Source: Ruminiclostridium sp.
GTDB taxonomy: Bacteria; Bacillota; Clostridia; Oscillospirales; Ruminococcaceae
Direction of reading: 5' to 3'
Length of the DNA stretch: 61,777 nt
Assembly (NCBI GenBank): GCA_017624025.1
Contig: JAGANY010000041.1
Location: 1 to 61,777 of the forward strand
The notes under the pieces were generated by a model that saw only the letters and a list, made by a program, of their open reading frames with translations, made no database searches and was not told the DNA's origin. This document shows positions 1 through 7,011 of the stretch, in pieces (within the stretch, counting starts at the first letter, position 1; every line of letters begins with the position of its first letter). The position numbers and the translations under genes are program-made.

Positions 1-83
1 ACTACTGTTACGGGAACTACGTTACCCGCTTCATCGAAAATCTGGGTCATGCCGATTTTCTTTGCGATTAAACCCTTTTTCAT
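1..83 (-). CDS. rplC: 50S ribosomal protein L3 (N-terminal fragment, runs off the window)
   Basis: The minus strand encodes about 27 residues starting [18 protein letters not shown], the typical L3 N-terminus, before the window edge. L3 is an early-assembling protein of the large ribosomal subunit. It follows rpsJ, the usual first two genes of the S10 operon. The start is the ATG at 83, preceded by AGGAGG at a normal distance. Only the N-terminus is visible. Confidence 0.93.
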   Translation of the reverse strand, partial: MKKGLIAKKIGMTQIFDEAGNVVPVTV

Positions 84-228
84 GGTTTTCCTCCTAATTG
101 GTTATTGGTTGAGGTTTTCTCAACGTGACCAAGTGCAGCGTGTCTGCCTTGGTTAGTGGTTGGCCTGTGCCAACATAACTCGAAACTTCTACTTCGGTCG
201 CAATCTTTTTATGCAACACTGTGGGGAA

Positions 229-540
229 TTAGAATTCCATTGAAATTTCTACGCCCGCCGGTAATTCAAGACTCTGTAATGCTTCGATTGTCTTGTTTGT
301 GGGGCGGATTACGTCGATAAGACGCTTGTGGGTTCTGAGTTCGAACTGTTCACGGCTGTCCTTATACTTGTGAACTGCACGTAAGATTGTGATAACTTCC
401 TTGTTTGTGGGAAGCGGAATAGGACCTGCAACTCTGGAGCCTGTTCTCTTAGCGGTTTCAACAATCTTAGCTGCTGCAGCATCAACGATGGAATGCTCGT
501 AACCCTTGATCTTAACTCTTACCTTTTCCTTAACTGCCAC
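229..540 (-). CDS. rpsJ: 30S ribosomal protein S10
   Basis: The 103-residue product has the full S10 length and typical segments such as [15 protein letters not shown] and [13 protein letters not shown]10 belongs to the head of the small ribosomal subunit and also acts as the NusE antitermination factor. It is the first gene of the S10 operon, with rplC downstream. The start codon is GTG (540-538), with AAAGGGG about 10 nt upstream. A consensus-like promoter lies some 300 nt upstream, so the mRNA carries a long leader. Confidence 0.97.
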   Translation of the reverse strand: MAVKEKVRVKIKGYEHSIVDAAAAKIVETAKRTGSRVAGPIPLPTNKEVITILRAVHKYKDSREQFELRTHKRLIDVIRPTNKTIEALQSLELPAGVEISMEF

Positions 541-837
541 TTTTCGTATCCCCTTTCATAGATTTGCACTCGGCGTGGTTGCCGATGTATTCCTGAAAGC
601 GAACAGAACCGGAATTTCAGTTACACACTATACCGTGTGTTCCCTTATAATCCATATCGGTTGTCACCTTGTCCCATTCAACGGGGGTGTCTGCCTCCGG
701 CAAACCCTTCCCAAGGACGGCGTACCGAACGGATTTTTCCTGTTTTCGACCGACTTTTAGTCGGACATGCTCCACCGGAATTACCGTCTGTCAAGCAGAC
801 GCAACCTCCGATTTCATCGCATTATTCGCAGTGTGCA
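541..837 (-). promoter_or_regulatory. Structured 5' leader of the S10 operon
   Basis: Between the likely transcription start near 837 and the rpsJ GTG lie about 300 nt without a credible gene. On the minus strand the RNA would form several short hairpins: CGTCTG/CAGACG (near 780-800), CCGAC/GTCGG (near 748-765), ACACAC/GTGTGT (near 622-640) and TCGGC/GCCGA (near 570-585). A long structured leader before rpsJ suggests autogenous control of the ribosomal-protein operon. I cannot match it to a named leader family. ORFs on the opposite strand look spurious. Confidence 0.5.
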
Positions 838-843
838 AGAATT

Positions 844-872
844 ATTATACAGCATTTTTGCCTTAATTACAA
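844..872 (-). promoter_or_regulatory. Sigma-A promoter of the S10 operon
   Basis: On the minus strand TTGTAA (872-867) and TATAAT (849-844) are separated by 17 nt. Predicted transcription start is near 837. It points at rpsJ. Confidence 0.75.
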
Positions 873-954
873 CAGTTTTTTGAAAATTTCTGGCTTTTTT
901 AGTGTAGAATTTGGATGAAAATTTTATGTCGATTTTGTGCAATATAACAATAGC

Positions 955-982
955 CCGCCGATAATATAATAATTATCGGCGG
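955..982 (-). terminator. Strong hairpin downstream of the lipoprotein gene
   Basis: An 11-bp inverted repeat (CCGCCGATAAT/ATTATCGGCGG) sits 24 nt past the stop of the lipoprotein gene. The T-tract that follows on the minus strand is poor (CTATTGTTAT), so it may terminate only partly. Confidence 0.45.
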
Positions 983-1005
983 TTATACCATTATAATATA
1001 TATTA

Positions 1006-1683
1006 TTATAATAAGACTTCTGTTCTTTCTATCTTTTCTATCCCGTTCATCTCTGAAATTTCTACCGTGTAGCTATAGTTTATATCATCCATAGTATAAT
1101 CATTGGTAAACCTTGTGCAGTATCCGTCAGAATCCAGGTTATATGTCATAGTGAATATTGCAATATCGCCCATTCCCTCGAATGCCTCATAATCCTTAAG
1201 TGCTTCTGCATTATACATATACGCATAGGTTTTACTTCCGTCTTCGCCCTCGGTCAGCACTGCATCAGAGATTGCTGTAGGATAAACAGCGAAAAGCTGG
1301 TCACCGTCAGCGAAATAATGACGGCTAAGCTTACTGTAGGTATAATACCCGTCGCTGCCCTTAGCTGCAAAGCTCCATTCCTTTTCATCGGGCAGTGTTA
1401 TAAAATCAAGCTCCGTACCGTTATTATATTCGTAATAGGTTTTCCCGCCGTCCTTGCCCATATACATATAAGTCATAACTTCTCCGGCAAAGAGATATTC
1501 AATTTCCTGGATAATCTCTCCCGAAATATTATCGGTCATAGTAAGCTTCGCACTTTCCAGACCTGTATGAAGCGAACGAGCTTTTTCGATATCCGTCTTT
1601 CCTGTGTATTCGGGAGTCTTACTGCATCCGTTCAGGCAAAGACAGACAACTATCATATATATAAAAAACTTTACTTTTTTCAT
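1006..1683 (-). CDS. Small secreted lipoprotein of unknown function
   Basis: The 225-residue product starts with a charged N-terminus, a hydrophobic stretch and the lipobox LNGC (cysteine near residue 20), so it should be lipid-anchored on the outer face of the membrane. The mature part is rich in aromatic and acidic residues (for example YYEYNNGTELDFITLPDEKEW) and looks like a beta-rich LolA/LppX-type or DUF lipoprotein, but I recognise no family. It stands alone, with HPr upstream on the same strand behind a terminator. No function is assigned. Confidence 0.75.
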   Translation of the reverse strand: MKKVKFFIYMIVVCLCLNGCSKTPEYTGKTDIEKARSLHTGLESAKLTMTDNISGEIIQEIEYLFAGEVMTYMYMGKDGGKTYYEYNNGTELDFITLPDEKEWSFAAKGSDGYYTYSKLSRHYFADGDQLFAVYPTAISDAVLTEGEDGSKTYAYMYNAEALKDYEAFEGMGDIAIFTMTYNLDSDGYCTRFTNDYTMDDINYSYTVEISEMNGIEKIERTEVLL

Positions 1684-1694
1684 ATTACCACCAA

Positions 1695-1731
1695 AATAAA
1701 TAAGCCGTGTAAAAGTTGCCTCTTACACGGC
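1695..1731 (-). terminator. Rho-independent terminator after HPr
   Basis: GCCGTGTAA/TTACACGGC (1704-1731) forms a 9-bp stem followed on the minus strand by TTATTTTG. It lies 18 nt past the HPr stop. Confidence 0.8.
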
Positions 1732-1748
1732 CTTTTGTTGCCGGGAAA

Positions 1749-2012
1749 TTATTCTTCAAAACCGCCTTCAATAAGCTTTGTTAAGCCTTCAACTGCAAGC
1801 TGTTCGTCAGCACCGTCAGCAATGATGCGGATAGGTGTGCCGCCTACGATACCGAGGGAAAGGATACCGAGTAAGCTCTTAGCGTTAACTCTTCTTTCTT
1901 CCTTTTCTACCCAGATAGAAGACTTGTATTCGTTAGCCTTCTGGATAAAGAATGTTGCAGGTCTTGCGTGAAGACCAACCTGGTTTTTAACTTCTACTTC
2001 TCTTACGAACAT
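1749..2012 (-). CDS. ptsH: HPr family phosphocarrier protein
   Basis: This 87-residue protein is the length of HPr. It carries the phosphorylatable histidine in GLHARPAT (His near 15) and a regulatory serine region, NAKSLLGILSLG, like that phosphorylated by HPr kinase in Firmicutes. HPr passes phosphate from enzyme I to sugar-specific PTS components, and its Ser-phosphorylated form is the CcpA co-effector. The start at 2012 (MFVREVEV) is preferred because GGAGG sits 8 nt upstream; a longer frame to 2027 would cover that site. The presence of His argues for HPr rather than Crh. It has its own promoter and terminator. Confidence 0.93.
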   Translation of the reverse strand: MFVREVEVKNQVGLHARPATFFIQKANEYKSSIWVEKEERRVNAKSLLGILSLGIVGGTPIRIIADGADEQLAVEGLTKLIEGGFEE

Positions 2013-2046
2013 AGATATATCCTCCATTGTTTTTTAGTCACCCTAA

Positions 2047-2105
2047 AGCGGTAACATAACCGCTATCTACTGTCTTAGTATATCCCCAAAAAAGATTTAA
2101 GTCAA
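2047..2105 (-). promoter_or_regulatory. HPr promoter and leader hairpin
   Basis: TTGACT (2105-2100) and TATACT (2082-2077) are 17 nt apart on the minus strand. Just downstream lies a hairpin with arms AGCGGTTA/TAACCGCT (2047-2064), in the short leader before the HPr ribosome binding site. Confidence 0.75.
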
Positions 2106-2177
2106 CAACTTTTTCGAGATTTTACGAGACTTTTGAAATAATTTTCCGTTTTTGTTCATTAAAACTCAATTTATCTG

Positions 2178-2246
2178 TTCAACCTTGTTTAATTTCAACA
2201 AATAGTTTTCAACATAGTATTCAACATCAACAAGAAGTTTTCAACA
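2178..2246. repeat. Cluster of TTCAACA motifs
   Basis: Six TCAAC-containing motifs occur in 69 nt (starts near 2179, 2195, 2209, 2221, 2227 and 2241), most 12-16 nt apart, with TTTTCAACA twice. The DNA lies between the trmD stop and the HPr promoter. The same motif recurs in the gene-free stretches near 15990-16176 and 46173-46428. Confidence 0.5.
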
Positions 2247-2251
2247 TTTCC

Positions 2252-2932
2252 TTATAAAAGGTCAGGACGTTTCTTTTCTGTAACCTTACGGGACATTTCT
2301 TCCTGCCACTTTTTTATGTTTGCGTGATGCCCCGAAATAAGAACCTCCGGTACTTTTCTTCCCATCCATTCTTCCGGTCTTGTATATTGCGGATGTTCGA
2401 GAAGCCCGTTATAGTGACTTTCGATAGAATATGCGTCTTCGTTGGGAAGTACGCCCTTCTGGAGTCTTGCAACCGAATCCGCAAGCATAAGTGCGGGAAG
2501 CTCTCCGCCCGTTACAACGTAATCGCCCGTTGATATCTCCTCGAATTCGAGTTCATCAAGCACACGCTGGTCAACACCCTCGTAATGACCGCAAAGAAGA
2601 ATAAGGTTTTCCTCCTTTGCAAGCTCCTTCACTATCTCCTGTGTAAGAGTTCTGCCCTGGGGAGACATATATATAAGTCTCGGCTTAGCGTTTTCAGAAA
2701 GCTGGCTTTTTATCGCCATAACACAGTCATAGATAGGCTGAGCCTGCATAACCATTCCCGTACCTCCGCCGTAAGCCTTATCATCAACATTTCTGTGCTT
2801 GTTAAGAGTATATGTACGGATATTATGACAGTTTATTTCTATATGTCCTGCTTTTCTTGCACGTCCGATTATGCTTTCGCCGAGAACCGCTTCACACATT
2901 TCGGGGAAAAGCGTCGCTATATCAATCCTCAT
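2252..2932 (-). CDS. trmD: tRNA (guanine37-N1)-methyltransferase TrmD
   Basis: The 226-residue product matches TrmD in length and motifs: YGGGTGMVMQ, LLCGHYEGVDQRV and ISTGDYVVTGGELPA, the last being the SAM-binding trefoil-knot region. TrmD methylates G37 next to the anticodon of tRNAs reading CNN codons and prevents +1 frameshifting. It overlaps the 3' end of rimM by 11 nt and is the last gene of a hydrolase-rimM-trmD operon. rpsP and rplS, which often flank this pair, are not here. Confidence 0.97.
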   Translation of the reverse strand: MRIDIATLFPEMCEAVLGESIIGRARKAGHIEINCHNIRTYTLNKHRNVDDKAYGGGTGMVMQAQPIYDCVMAIKSQLSENAKPRLIYMSPQGRTLTQEIVKELAKEENLILLCGHYEGVDQRVLDELEFEEISTGDYVVTGGELPALMLADSVARLQKGVLPNEDAYSIESHYNGLLEHPQYTRPEEWMGRKVPEVLISGHHANIKKWQEEMSRKVTEKKRPDLL

Positions 2933-3467
2933 CGCCGTTTTCTCCCTTACCTCTGTAAATGTCGAAAAGTCCGTCGAGGGGACGAATCTCTATTTTTCCG
3001 TTGTCAACATCTGTGTTTATAAGAACCTCGGGGATAGCGGGGAACATAAGCTGTTTTCCGTCGGAAGTCTTTATGGAATAAACATCTGCTCCGCCGTTCT
3101 GGTATATTTCGTCAACCTTTCCGTAAACTGTACCGTCATCAGCGTCAACAACCTCAAGACCGATTATATCCTGGATAAACCATACGTCTTCGGGAAGCTC
3201 AACGTCCTCACGGTTAAGATAAAGCATTTTCCCGATAAGCTTCTGTGCGTCCTCGGGGGTATCAATTCCCTTTATCTTTATAACCGCAACATCGCTTTTA
3301 AGATAACGGCTCTTTTCGATTTCAACCTCAGCCTTCTCCTTGCCCATATAAAGCACATCGAACTCTTCAAGCATATCGGGGCTGTCACAATAGTACTGCA
3401 TACGTACTTCACCCTTTAAGCCCTGTGTCTTTGTAATTTTTCCCATTTCGAGATACTGTTTTCTCAT
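2922..3467 (-). CDS. rimM: Ribosome maturation factor RimM
   Basis: The 181-residue protein starts MRKQYLEMGKITKTQGLKGEV, the RimM N-terminal beta-barrel signature, and ends in a PRC-barrel-like half (DIIGLEVVDADDGTVYGKV...). RimM helps late 30S assembly by binding S19 and the 16S 3' domain. The gene begins 2 nt after the upstream hydrolase stop and overlaps trmD, so the three are co-transcribed. Confidence 0.95.
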   Translation of the reverse strand: MRKQYLEMGKITKTQGLKGEVRMQYYCDSPDMLEEFDVLYMGKEKAEVEIEKSRYLKSDVAVIKIKGIDTPEDAQKLIGKMLYLNREDVELPEDVWFIQDIIGLEVVDADDGTVYGKVDEIYQNGGADVYSIKTSDGKQLMFPAIPEVLINTDVDNGKIEIRPLDGLFDIYRGKGENGDED

Positions 3468-3469
3468 TT

Positions 3470-4408
3470 TTACTTACCGTCACTTTCCTCAATGGTCTTT
3501 TTTATCCAATCATATAAATCGTTATAAACTCTTAACCTGTTCGTTTCGTGGAGAAGCATATGCCTTGCACCGCCGTAAAGACGAACCTTTATTTTTTTAC
3601 AGCCTGCACGTCTCATTCTTCTGTAAAGCCTTGCTACGCCCTTTCCACATTCGCCTACAGCGTCACAGTTTCCGCTCATAAGCATAATCGGCAAATCAAC
3701 AGGTATGCTGTATGCCCAGTCGGGAGCCGAAATAACATCAAGAAGCGTTATTATATCGCAATATGCACGGGCGGTATAATCGAAGCTATGACGGGCAACA
3801 AGCTCCTGGACATATTTATCTCTTGTAAGCCACGCCCATATAGTCTTATCCTTATTTTCCGCTGTTTTTCCGCTGAAAAAGGAACAGCCCGCTTTTAAAA
3901 TACAGGGAGCGTGATATGCACCCTTTTCATAAAGGCATAAGCCCTGTGCGAAAAGCTTAAGAAGCTTACGGGATTCGAAACCGTCGCTTGTTCCGACGAG
4001 TACGCAACCCGATATATCATCTCCGTACCAGGTCAGATACTCTCTCGTTGCGAAGCTTCCCATACTATGACCTACAAGTATTACGGGGATACCCTTAAAC
4101 TTATCGGAAACTATATCCGTAAGCATCTTCATATCCCTTATAATGCATCTCCAGCCGTTCTGTGAAGCAAAAAAGCCCACATCCTCGGGGCATTGAACCG
4201 ACCTTCCGTGACCTAAGAAATCGTTGGCACAAACGACACAGCCTCTTGCTGTAAGGAAATGCATAAGTCTTTTATAAAGAAGAGCGTTTTCACACATACC
4301 GTGTGCGAGCTGAACGATACAGGACGGTTTTCCGTCTGGCACGGTAATATAATAAGCTATTCTGTTGATACCGTTGGAGCTTGGGAAAAAGCCTTGTATT
4401 TTTTTCAT
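3470..4408 (-). CDS. Alpha/beta hydrolase (monoacylglycerol lipase / lysophospholipase type)
   Basis: The 312-residue protein has the fold's landmarks in order: HGMCE oxyanion-hole region (about 36), NDFLGHGRS (about 62-70), nucleophile elbow VGHSMGS (Ser115) and a late GARHMLLHE histidine. This places it in the serine-aminopeptidase S33/lysophospholipase group acting on small esters or lipids; the substrate is unknown. There is no signal peptide, so it is cytoplasmic. GAGGTG precedes the ATG. It shares a transcript with rimM and trmD, an unusual partner for these tRNA/ribosome genes. Confidence 0.85.
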   Translation of the reverse strand: MKKIQGFFPSSNGINRIAYYITVPDGKPSCIVQLAHGMCENALLYKRLMHFLTARGCVVCANDFLGHGRSVQCPEDVGFFASQNGWRCIIRDMKMLTDIVSDKFKGIPVILVGHSMGSFATREYLTWYGDDISGCVLVGTSDGFESRKLLKLFAQGLCLYEKGAYHAPCILKAGCSFFSGKTAENKDKTIWAWLTRDKYVQELVARHSFDYTARAYCDIITLLDVISAPDWAYSIPVDLPIMLMSGNCDAVGECGKGVARLYRRMRRAGCKKIKVRLYGGARHMLLHETNRLRVYNDLYDWIKKTIEESDGK

Positions 4409-4482
4409 TCAGACACCTCTCTTCGTTTTCTGTCTTTCATAGTATAACACAAAACACGCTAAAATAAAAGCAAAATAAAAAA

Positions 4483-4579
4483 TTCTCTCAAAAAAGCCGA
4501 GCGAAGCGAGCAAATAAAATTTTTGGTCAAGCTTTTTATAAAAAGCTTGTCAGGGGCAAGGGGCGGAAGCCCCAAAAAG
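4483..4579 (-). repeat. Dispersed structured repeat, family R2, copy A
   Basis: Read on the minus strand, this 97-nt stretch runs GGGGCTTCCGCCCC, then CAAGCTTTTT/AAAAAGCTTG, then TTGCTCGCTTCGCTCG and GAGAG. The same order recurs on the plus strand at 35377-35475. The second stem differs by a compensatory C-G to T-A change. It sits between the RHH gene 3' end and the hydrolase promoter. Confidence 0.7.
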
Positions 4580-4604
4580 TGAATAAATCCGCACCCGAAA
4601 TCAG

Positions 4605-4805
4605 TTATTCCTTCTCCTCGAACTCTATACCGTTTTCCATACAGTATTTTACGGAATTAACTATCATATTAGCTTTACTTATATTTTTAGCCTTACAATA
4701 TTCATCTATAGCCTCGTAATCGGAAATTTTTACGGAGACCTGTAAATTCTTGTAGGTTTTTGCAGAATATTTTCTGTTTGCTCTCTTTCTTGCTTCGCTT
4801 ACCAT
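4605..4805 (-). CDS. Ribbon-helix-helix DNA-binding protein
   Basis: The preferred start at 4805 gives a 66-residue product, MVSEARKRANRKYSAKTYKNL..., with GAGGG 8-9 nt upstream; longer frames extend into the promoter region. The short strand (NLQVSVKIS) followed by two helices (DYEAIDEYCKAKN, SKANMIVNSVKYCMENG) fits a small RHH regulator of the Arc/CopG kind, like antitoxins or plasmid copy regulators. It is divergent from a 92-residue gene, with overlapping promoters and inverted repeats between them, suggesting it represses both. No toxin is recognisable. Confidence 0.7.
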   Translation of the reverse strand: MVSEARKRANRKYSAKTYKNLQVSVKISDYEAIDEYCKAKNISKANMIVNSVKYCMENGIEFEEKE

Positions 4806-4841
4806 TTTCATCACCCTCACCGTAATTAACAATTGCTGTGT

Positions 4842-4904
4842 AATAAATGTATTGTATATTTGTGCATTGTTACAGTTGACAATGTAATACATTTATTGTA
4901 TAAT
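4842..4904. promoter_or_regulatory. Divergent promoters with nested inverted repeats
   Basis: A perfect consensus promoter faces right: TTGACA (4876-4881), 17 nt, TATAAT (4899-4904). A weaker leftward promoter (TTGTCA, 17-18 nt, TATAC) overlaps it. AATAAATGTATT (4842-4853) and AATACATTTATT (4886-4897) are exact inverted repeats, and CATTGT (4865-4870)/ACAATG (4879-4884) lie inside them. These look like operators for the RHH protein. Confidence 0.65.
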
Positions 4905-4999
4905 ATAATAAACACAGAAAGCCGAGCAACGCTCAGCTTTCATTAAAATATAATTATACCATACATTCATTATAACGTCAAGGCGGTGAAACAGGCTTT

Positions 5000-5278
5000 A
5001 TGCAGGAAATCGATGAACTTTTTAACGGAAATATCCGCCCCTTCGAAAATCTAAGCTTTAACCGAAGATATCATAATCTCAGAAACGAACTCGCCAAAGA
5101 CCTTTTATACATAAAGGAAAAGCTCGGAAAGGATGATAAAAGGCTCGTGGATAAAATAGAAGACAGCTTTCTTCTTATCGAAGAGGAAGCCTTTACACAA
5201 ACCTTCAGAAACGGCTTTTCATTAGGCGTAAGGCTTACTTCGGAAAGCTTTTTAAACAATGGGAATAAGACGGAATAG
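5000..5278 (+). CDS. Small conserved protein, resembles the DUF6809 family
   Basis: This 92-residue acidic helical protein begins MQEIDELFNGNIRPFENLS, similar in layout to the short Clostridia proteins (xxLxxGNixP...) grouped as DUF6809; I rely on memory for that name. Later segments (EEEAFTQTFRNGFSLGVRLTSE) form the family's typical C-terminal helix. Function is unknown. It is driven by a perfect consensus promoter facing it from the divergent RHH gene and ends with a terminator. Its stop is TAG, the only normal-looking TAG stop I found in the window. Confidence 0.75.
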   Translation: MQEIDELFNGNIRPFENLSFNRRYHNLRNELAKDLLYIKEKLGKDDKRLVDKIEDSFLLIEEEAFTQTFRNGFSLGVRLTSESFLNNGNKTE

Positions 5279-5280
5279 AA

Positions 5281-5309
5281 AAACGGACAGGCATTATGCT
5301 TGTCCGTTT
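5281..5309 (+). terminator. Hairpin terminator after the 92-residue gene
   Basis: AAACGGACA/TGTCCGTTT form a stem beginning 2 nt past the stop codon; the inner GCAT/ATGC extends it. Confidence 0.75.
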
Positions 5310-5379
5310 CAGTTTATCACTAAACCTTATTTTTATATCGTGCAGGTCTTTCACTGGCATTTTTAAATTAATAATTCAT

Positions 5380-5859
5380 TCAGCATCCCCTTACTCTCTC
5401 CGCAAATTCCTTAACCTTAGCAATATCATCGGGATTTTTATTTTTAAGCATATCCACAACCGAAAGACAAGGTACGTTTTCCGCACCTGTAAGCTTGTGC
5501 ATTTTCGCAAAGCGTTTCTTATCGCTTCCGCCTCCGCTTGATACGAAAAACGCAAGCTTCTTCCCCTTAAGGATGTTAGTGCTTATAAAGGTCTTTAAAG
5601 GCGGTGCCATTGTCCACGCCCAGAGAGGAGTACCTAAGATTACTGTATCATAATCATCGGGATTGAAGCTATATTCCTTTAAAGGAGGCTCGATACCTAA
5701 GGTTGCGTCCTTACCGCCCATTAAAAACTTCTTGTTGTCCGTAGGATAGGAAGTAACAGGCTCAAGCCGGAGCAAATCTGCACCCAGTTCATCCGCCAGA
5801 AGCTTTGCGGTATAGTCTGTGTTGCCCTCAAGGGAGTAGTAGATTATTATAGCTTTCAT
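5380..5859 (-). CDS. Flavodoxin
   Basis: The 159-residue protein starts MKAIIIYYSLEGNTDYTAKLL, the FMN-phosphate loop of flavodoxins (S/T-x-x-GNT). TVILGTPLWAWTMAPPLKTF matches the second FMN loop and AFFVSSGGGSDKKRF the third strand region. It should carry FMN and act as a low-potential electron carrier or a small NAD(P)H-linked reductase. It follows the transglutaminase-like gene by 13 nt on the same strand, so the two are likely co-transcribed. Confidence 0.88.
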   Translation of the reverse strand: MKAIIIYYSLEGNTDYTAKLLADELGADLLRLEPVTSYPTDNKKFLMGGKDATLGIEPPLKEYSFNPDDYDTVILGTPLWAWTMAPPLKTFISTNILKGKKLAFFVSSGGGSDKKRFAKMHKLTGAENVPCLSVVDMLKNKNPDDIAKVKEFAERVRGC

Positions 5860-5872
5860 AAAAAGTCCTTTC

Positions 5873-6757
5873 TTATACTAAAGGCGAAGCATTCCAGCTT
5901 TCCTCAGAAATAAGATACTCATAATCAGTACCTAAGTTTTCAGCAATAAGCATATACATTCTTTCTGTCTCGCCTACTGTCTGGCTGTCGCAACAGTAAA
6001 AGTACATCATATTCTTCATAATGTAAAGAAAATCGTCTATATGCTTTTCCTTAAGGGCTTCGAGGTCGTTTAAGCTGTCCCCTTCATATACAGGAGTACA
6101 GAATTCCTGCATAGCTCCCTTTTCACGTATTTCCGTTACTGATAAAGGAGTTTTGTTTTCATCCACCCAGTACTCGTTGTTTGTAATATCGAGCATTATC
6201 CATTTATTGTACTTTGTATCCCATACCTCGTTTACAACATGGCAGTCATTGTCATACACGGAATTGGGCAGTATCCAGACCTTTCTCGAATATATTCCGA
6301 GAGCAAGGCACATTTCATTTAAAATCTGTGCCTTGTTACGGCAGTTTATACCATTGTTCTTGTTGTCAAGGCTATGCTCGAGAAGAGAAAGAGCATTCAT
6401 TTCTACGCTGTTGTCATAATTGCTCTTGTGCTTTAGACGAGGCGCATATTCATTCATAAGTCGGAGCGCTTTTTCGAATTCGCTTCCCTCGCCCGCTGTC
6501 TTTTTAATATCATACTCCTCAAGAAGCAACGGATATTCAGCGTCCTCAAAATCATACACTATCTCATAATCCTCGCCCTCGGCATAGTTCATAGTATTAC
6601 GAAGCATACCCGATTCCATTATATATATTTCGCTTGTGTTCTGAAGATAGCTGTCGAAGCCGAAAAATCCGAGATAAATGTTTAAGCTTATGCTTATTGC
6701 TAAAAGTATAATAAAAATTATACGGAATGATTTTTCGGCTGTTTCCTTGTGTGCCAA
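5873..6757 (-). CDS. Membrane-anchored transglutaminase-like protein
   Basis: The 294-residue protein has one N-terminal membrane segment (about residues 13-32, IIFIILLAISISLNIYLGFF) and an extracellular part with the Cys-His-Asp triad of the transglutaminase/protease-like superfamily: GINCRNKAQ (Cys), NDCHVVNEVW (His) and WIMLDITNN (Asp). Function may be peptide-bond cleavage or crosslinking at the cell surface; the substrate is unknown. The start is TTG at 6757, with GGAGAGG 7 nt upstream and no nearby ATG. Confidence 0.85.
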   Translation of the reverse strand: MAHKETAEKSFRIIFIILLAISISLNIYLGFFGFDSYLQNTSEIYIMESGMLRNTMNYAEGEDYEIVYDFEDAEYPLLLEEYDIKKTAGEGSEFEKALRLMNEYAPRLKHKSNYDNSVEMNALSLLEHSLDNKNNGINCRNKAQILNEMCLALGIYSRKVWILPNSVYDNDCHVVNEVWDTKYNKWIMLDITNNEYWVDENKTPLSVTEIREKGAMQEFCTPVYEGDSLNDLEALKEKHIDDFLYIMKNMMYFYCCDSQTVGETERMYMLIAENLGTDYEYLISEESWNASPLV

Positions 6758-6792
6758 CTTAGTACCTCTCCTTTGTTCTTAAGATTTATTAA

Positions 6793-6995
6793 TCATATAT
6801 AATATCTGTCATTATCGGTTTTACGTATTACACCTGTTTCAACCAGTTTTTCAGTAATACGCTTAAAGCCCTTCGGATTAATAACGCCTGCTTCTGAAAG
6901 GGTCTTAGCAGTTTCAGCAGATAATGCTCCGCTTTTTTCAGTTTTTTAACTATCGTATTTCTTCTGATAAGCGGAATTGGCGGAAAAAAAGCCAT
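6793..6995 (-). pseudogene. Small winged-helix-like protein with a -1 frameshift
   Basis: From the ATG at 6995 (GAGGAGG 7 nt upstream) the frame reads MAFFPPIPLIRRNTIVKKLKK, then hits a six-A run (6933-6938 on the plus strand as T). In its frame the ORF continues to an unlikely tail ending at 6828. One base back, it reads SGALSAETAKTLSEAG, then VINPKGFKRITEKLVETG and DNDRYYI, ending at 6793. That gives a coherent 67-residue helical protein resembling a small winged helix. One A added to the run would restore it. It may be a natural frameshift, slippage or a sequencing error in the homopolymer. Confidence 0.7.
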
Positions 6996-7011
6996 ATTTA
7001 TGCCTCCTCTG

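Noticed and set aside
506-918. Overlapping plus-strand ORFs in the rpsJ leader
   Set aside because: They run opposite to a strong promoter and hairpin-rich leader and show no recognisable protein features.
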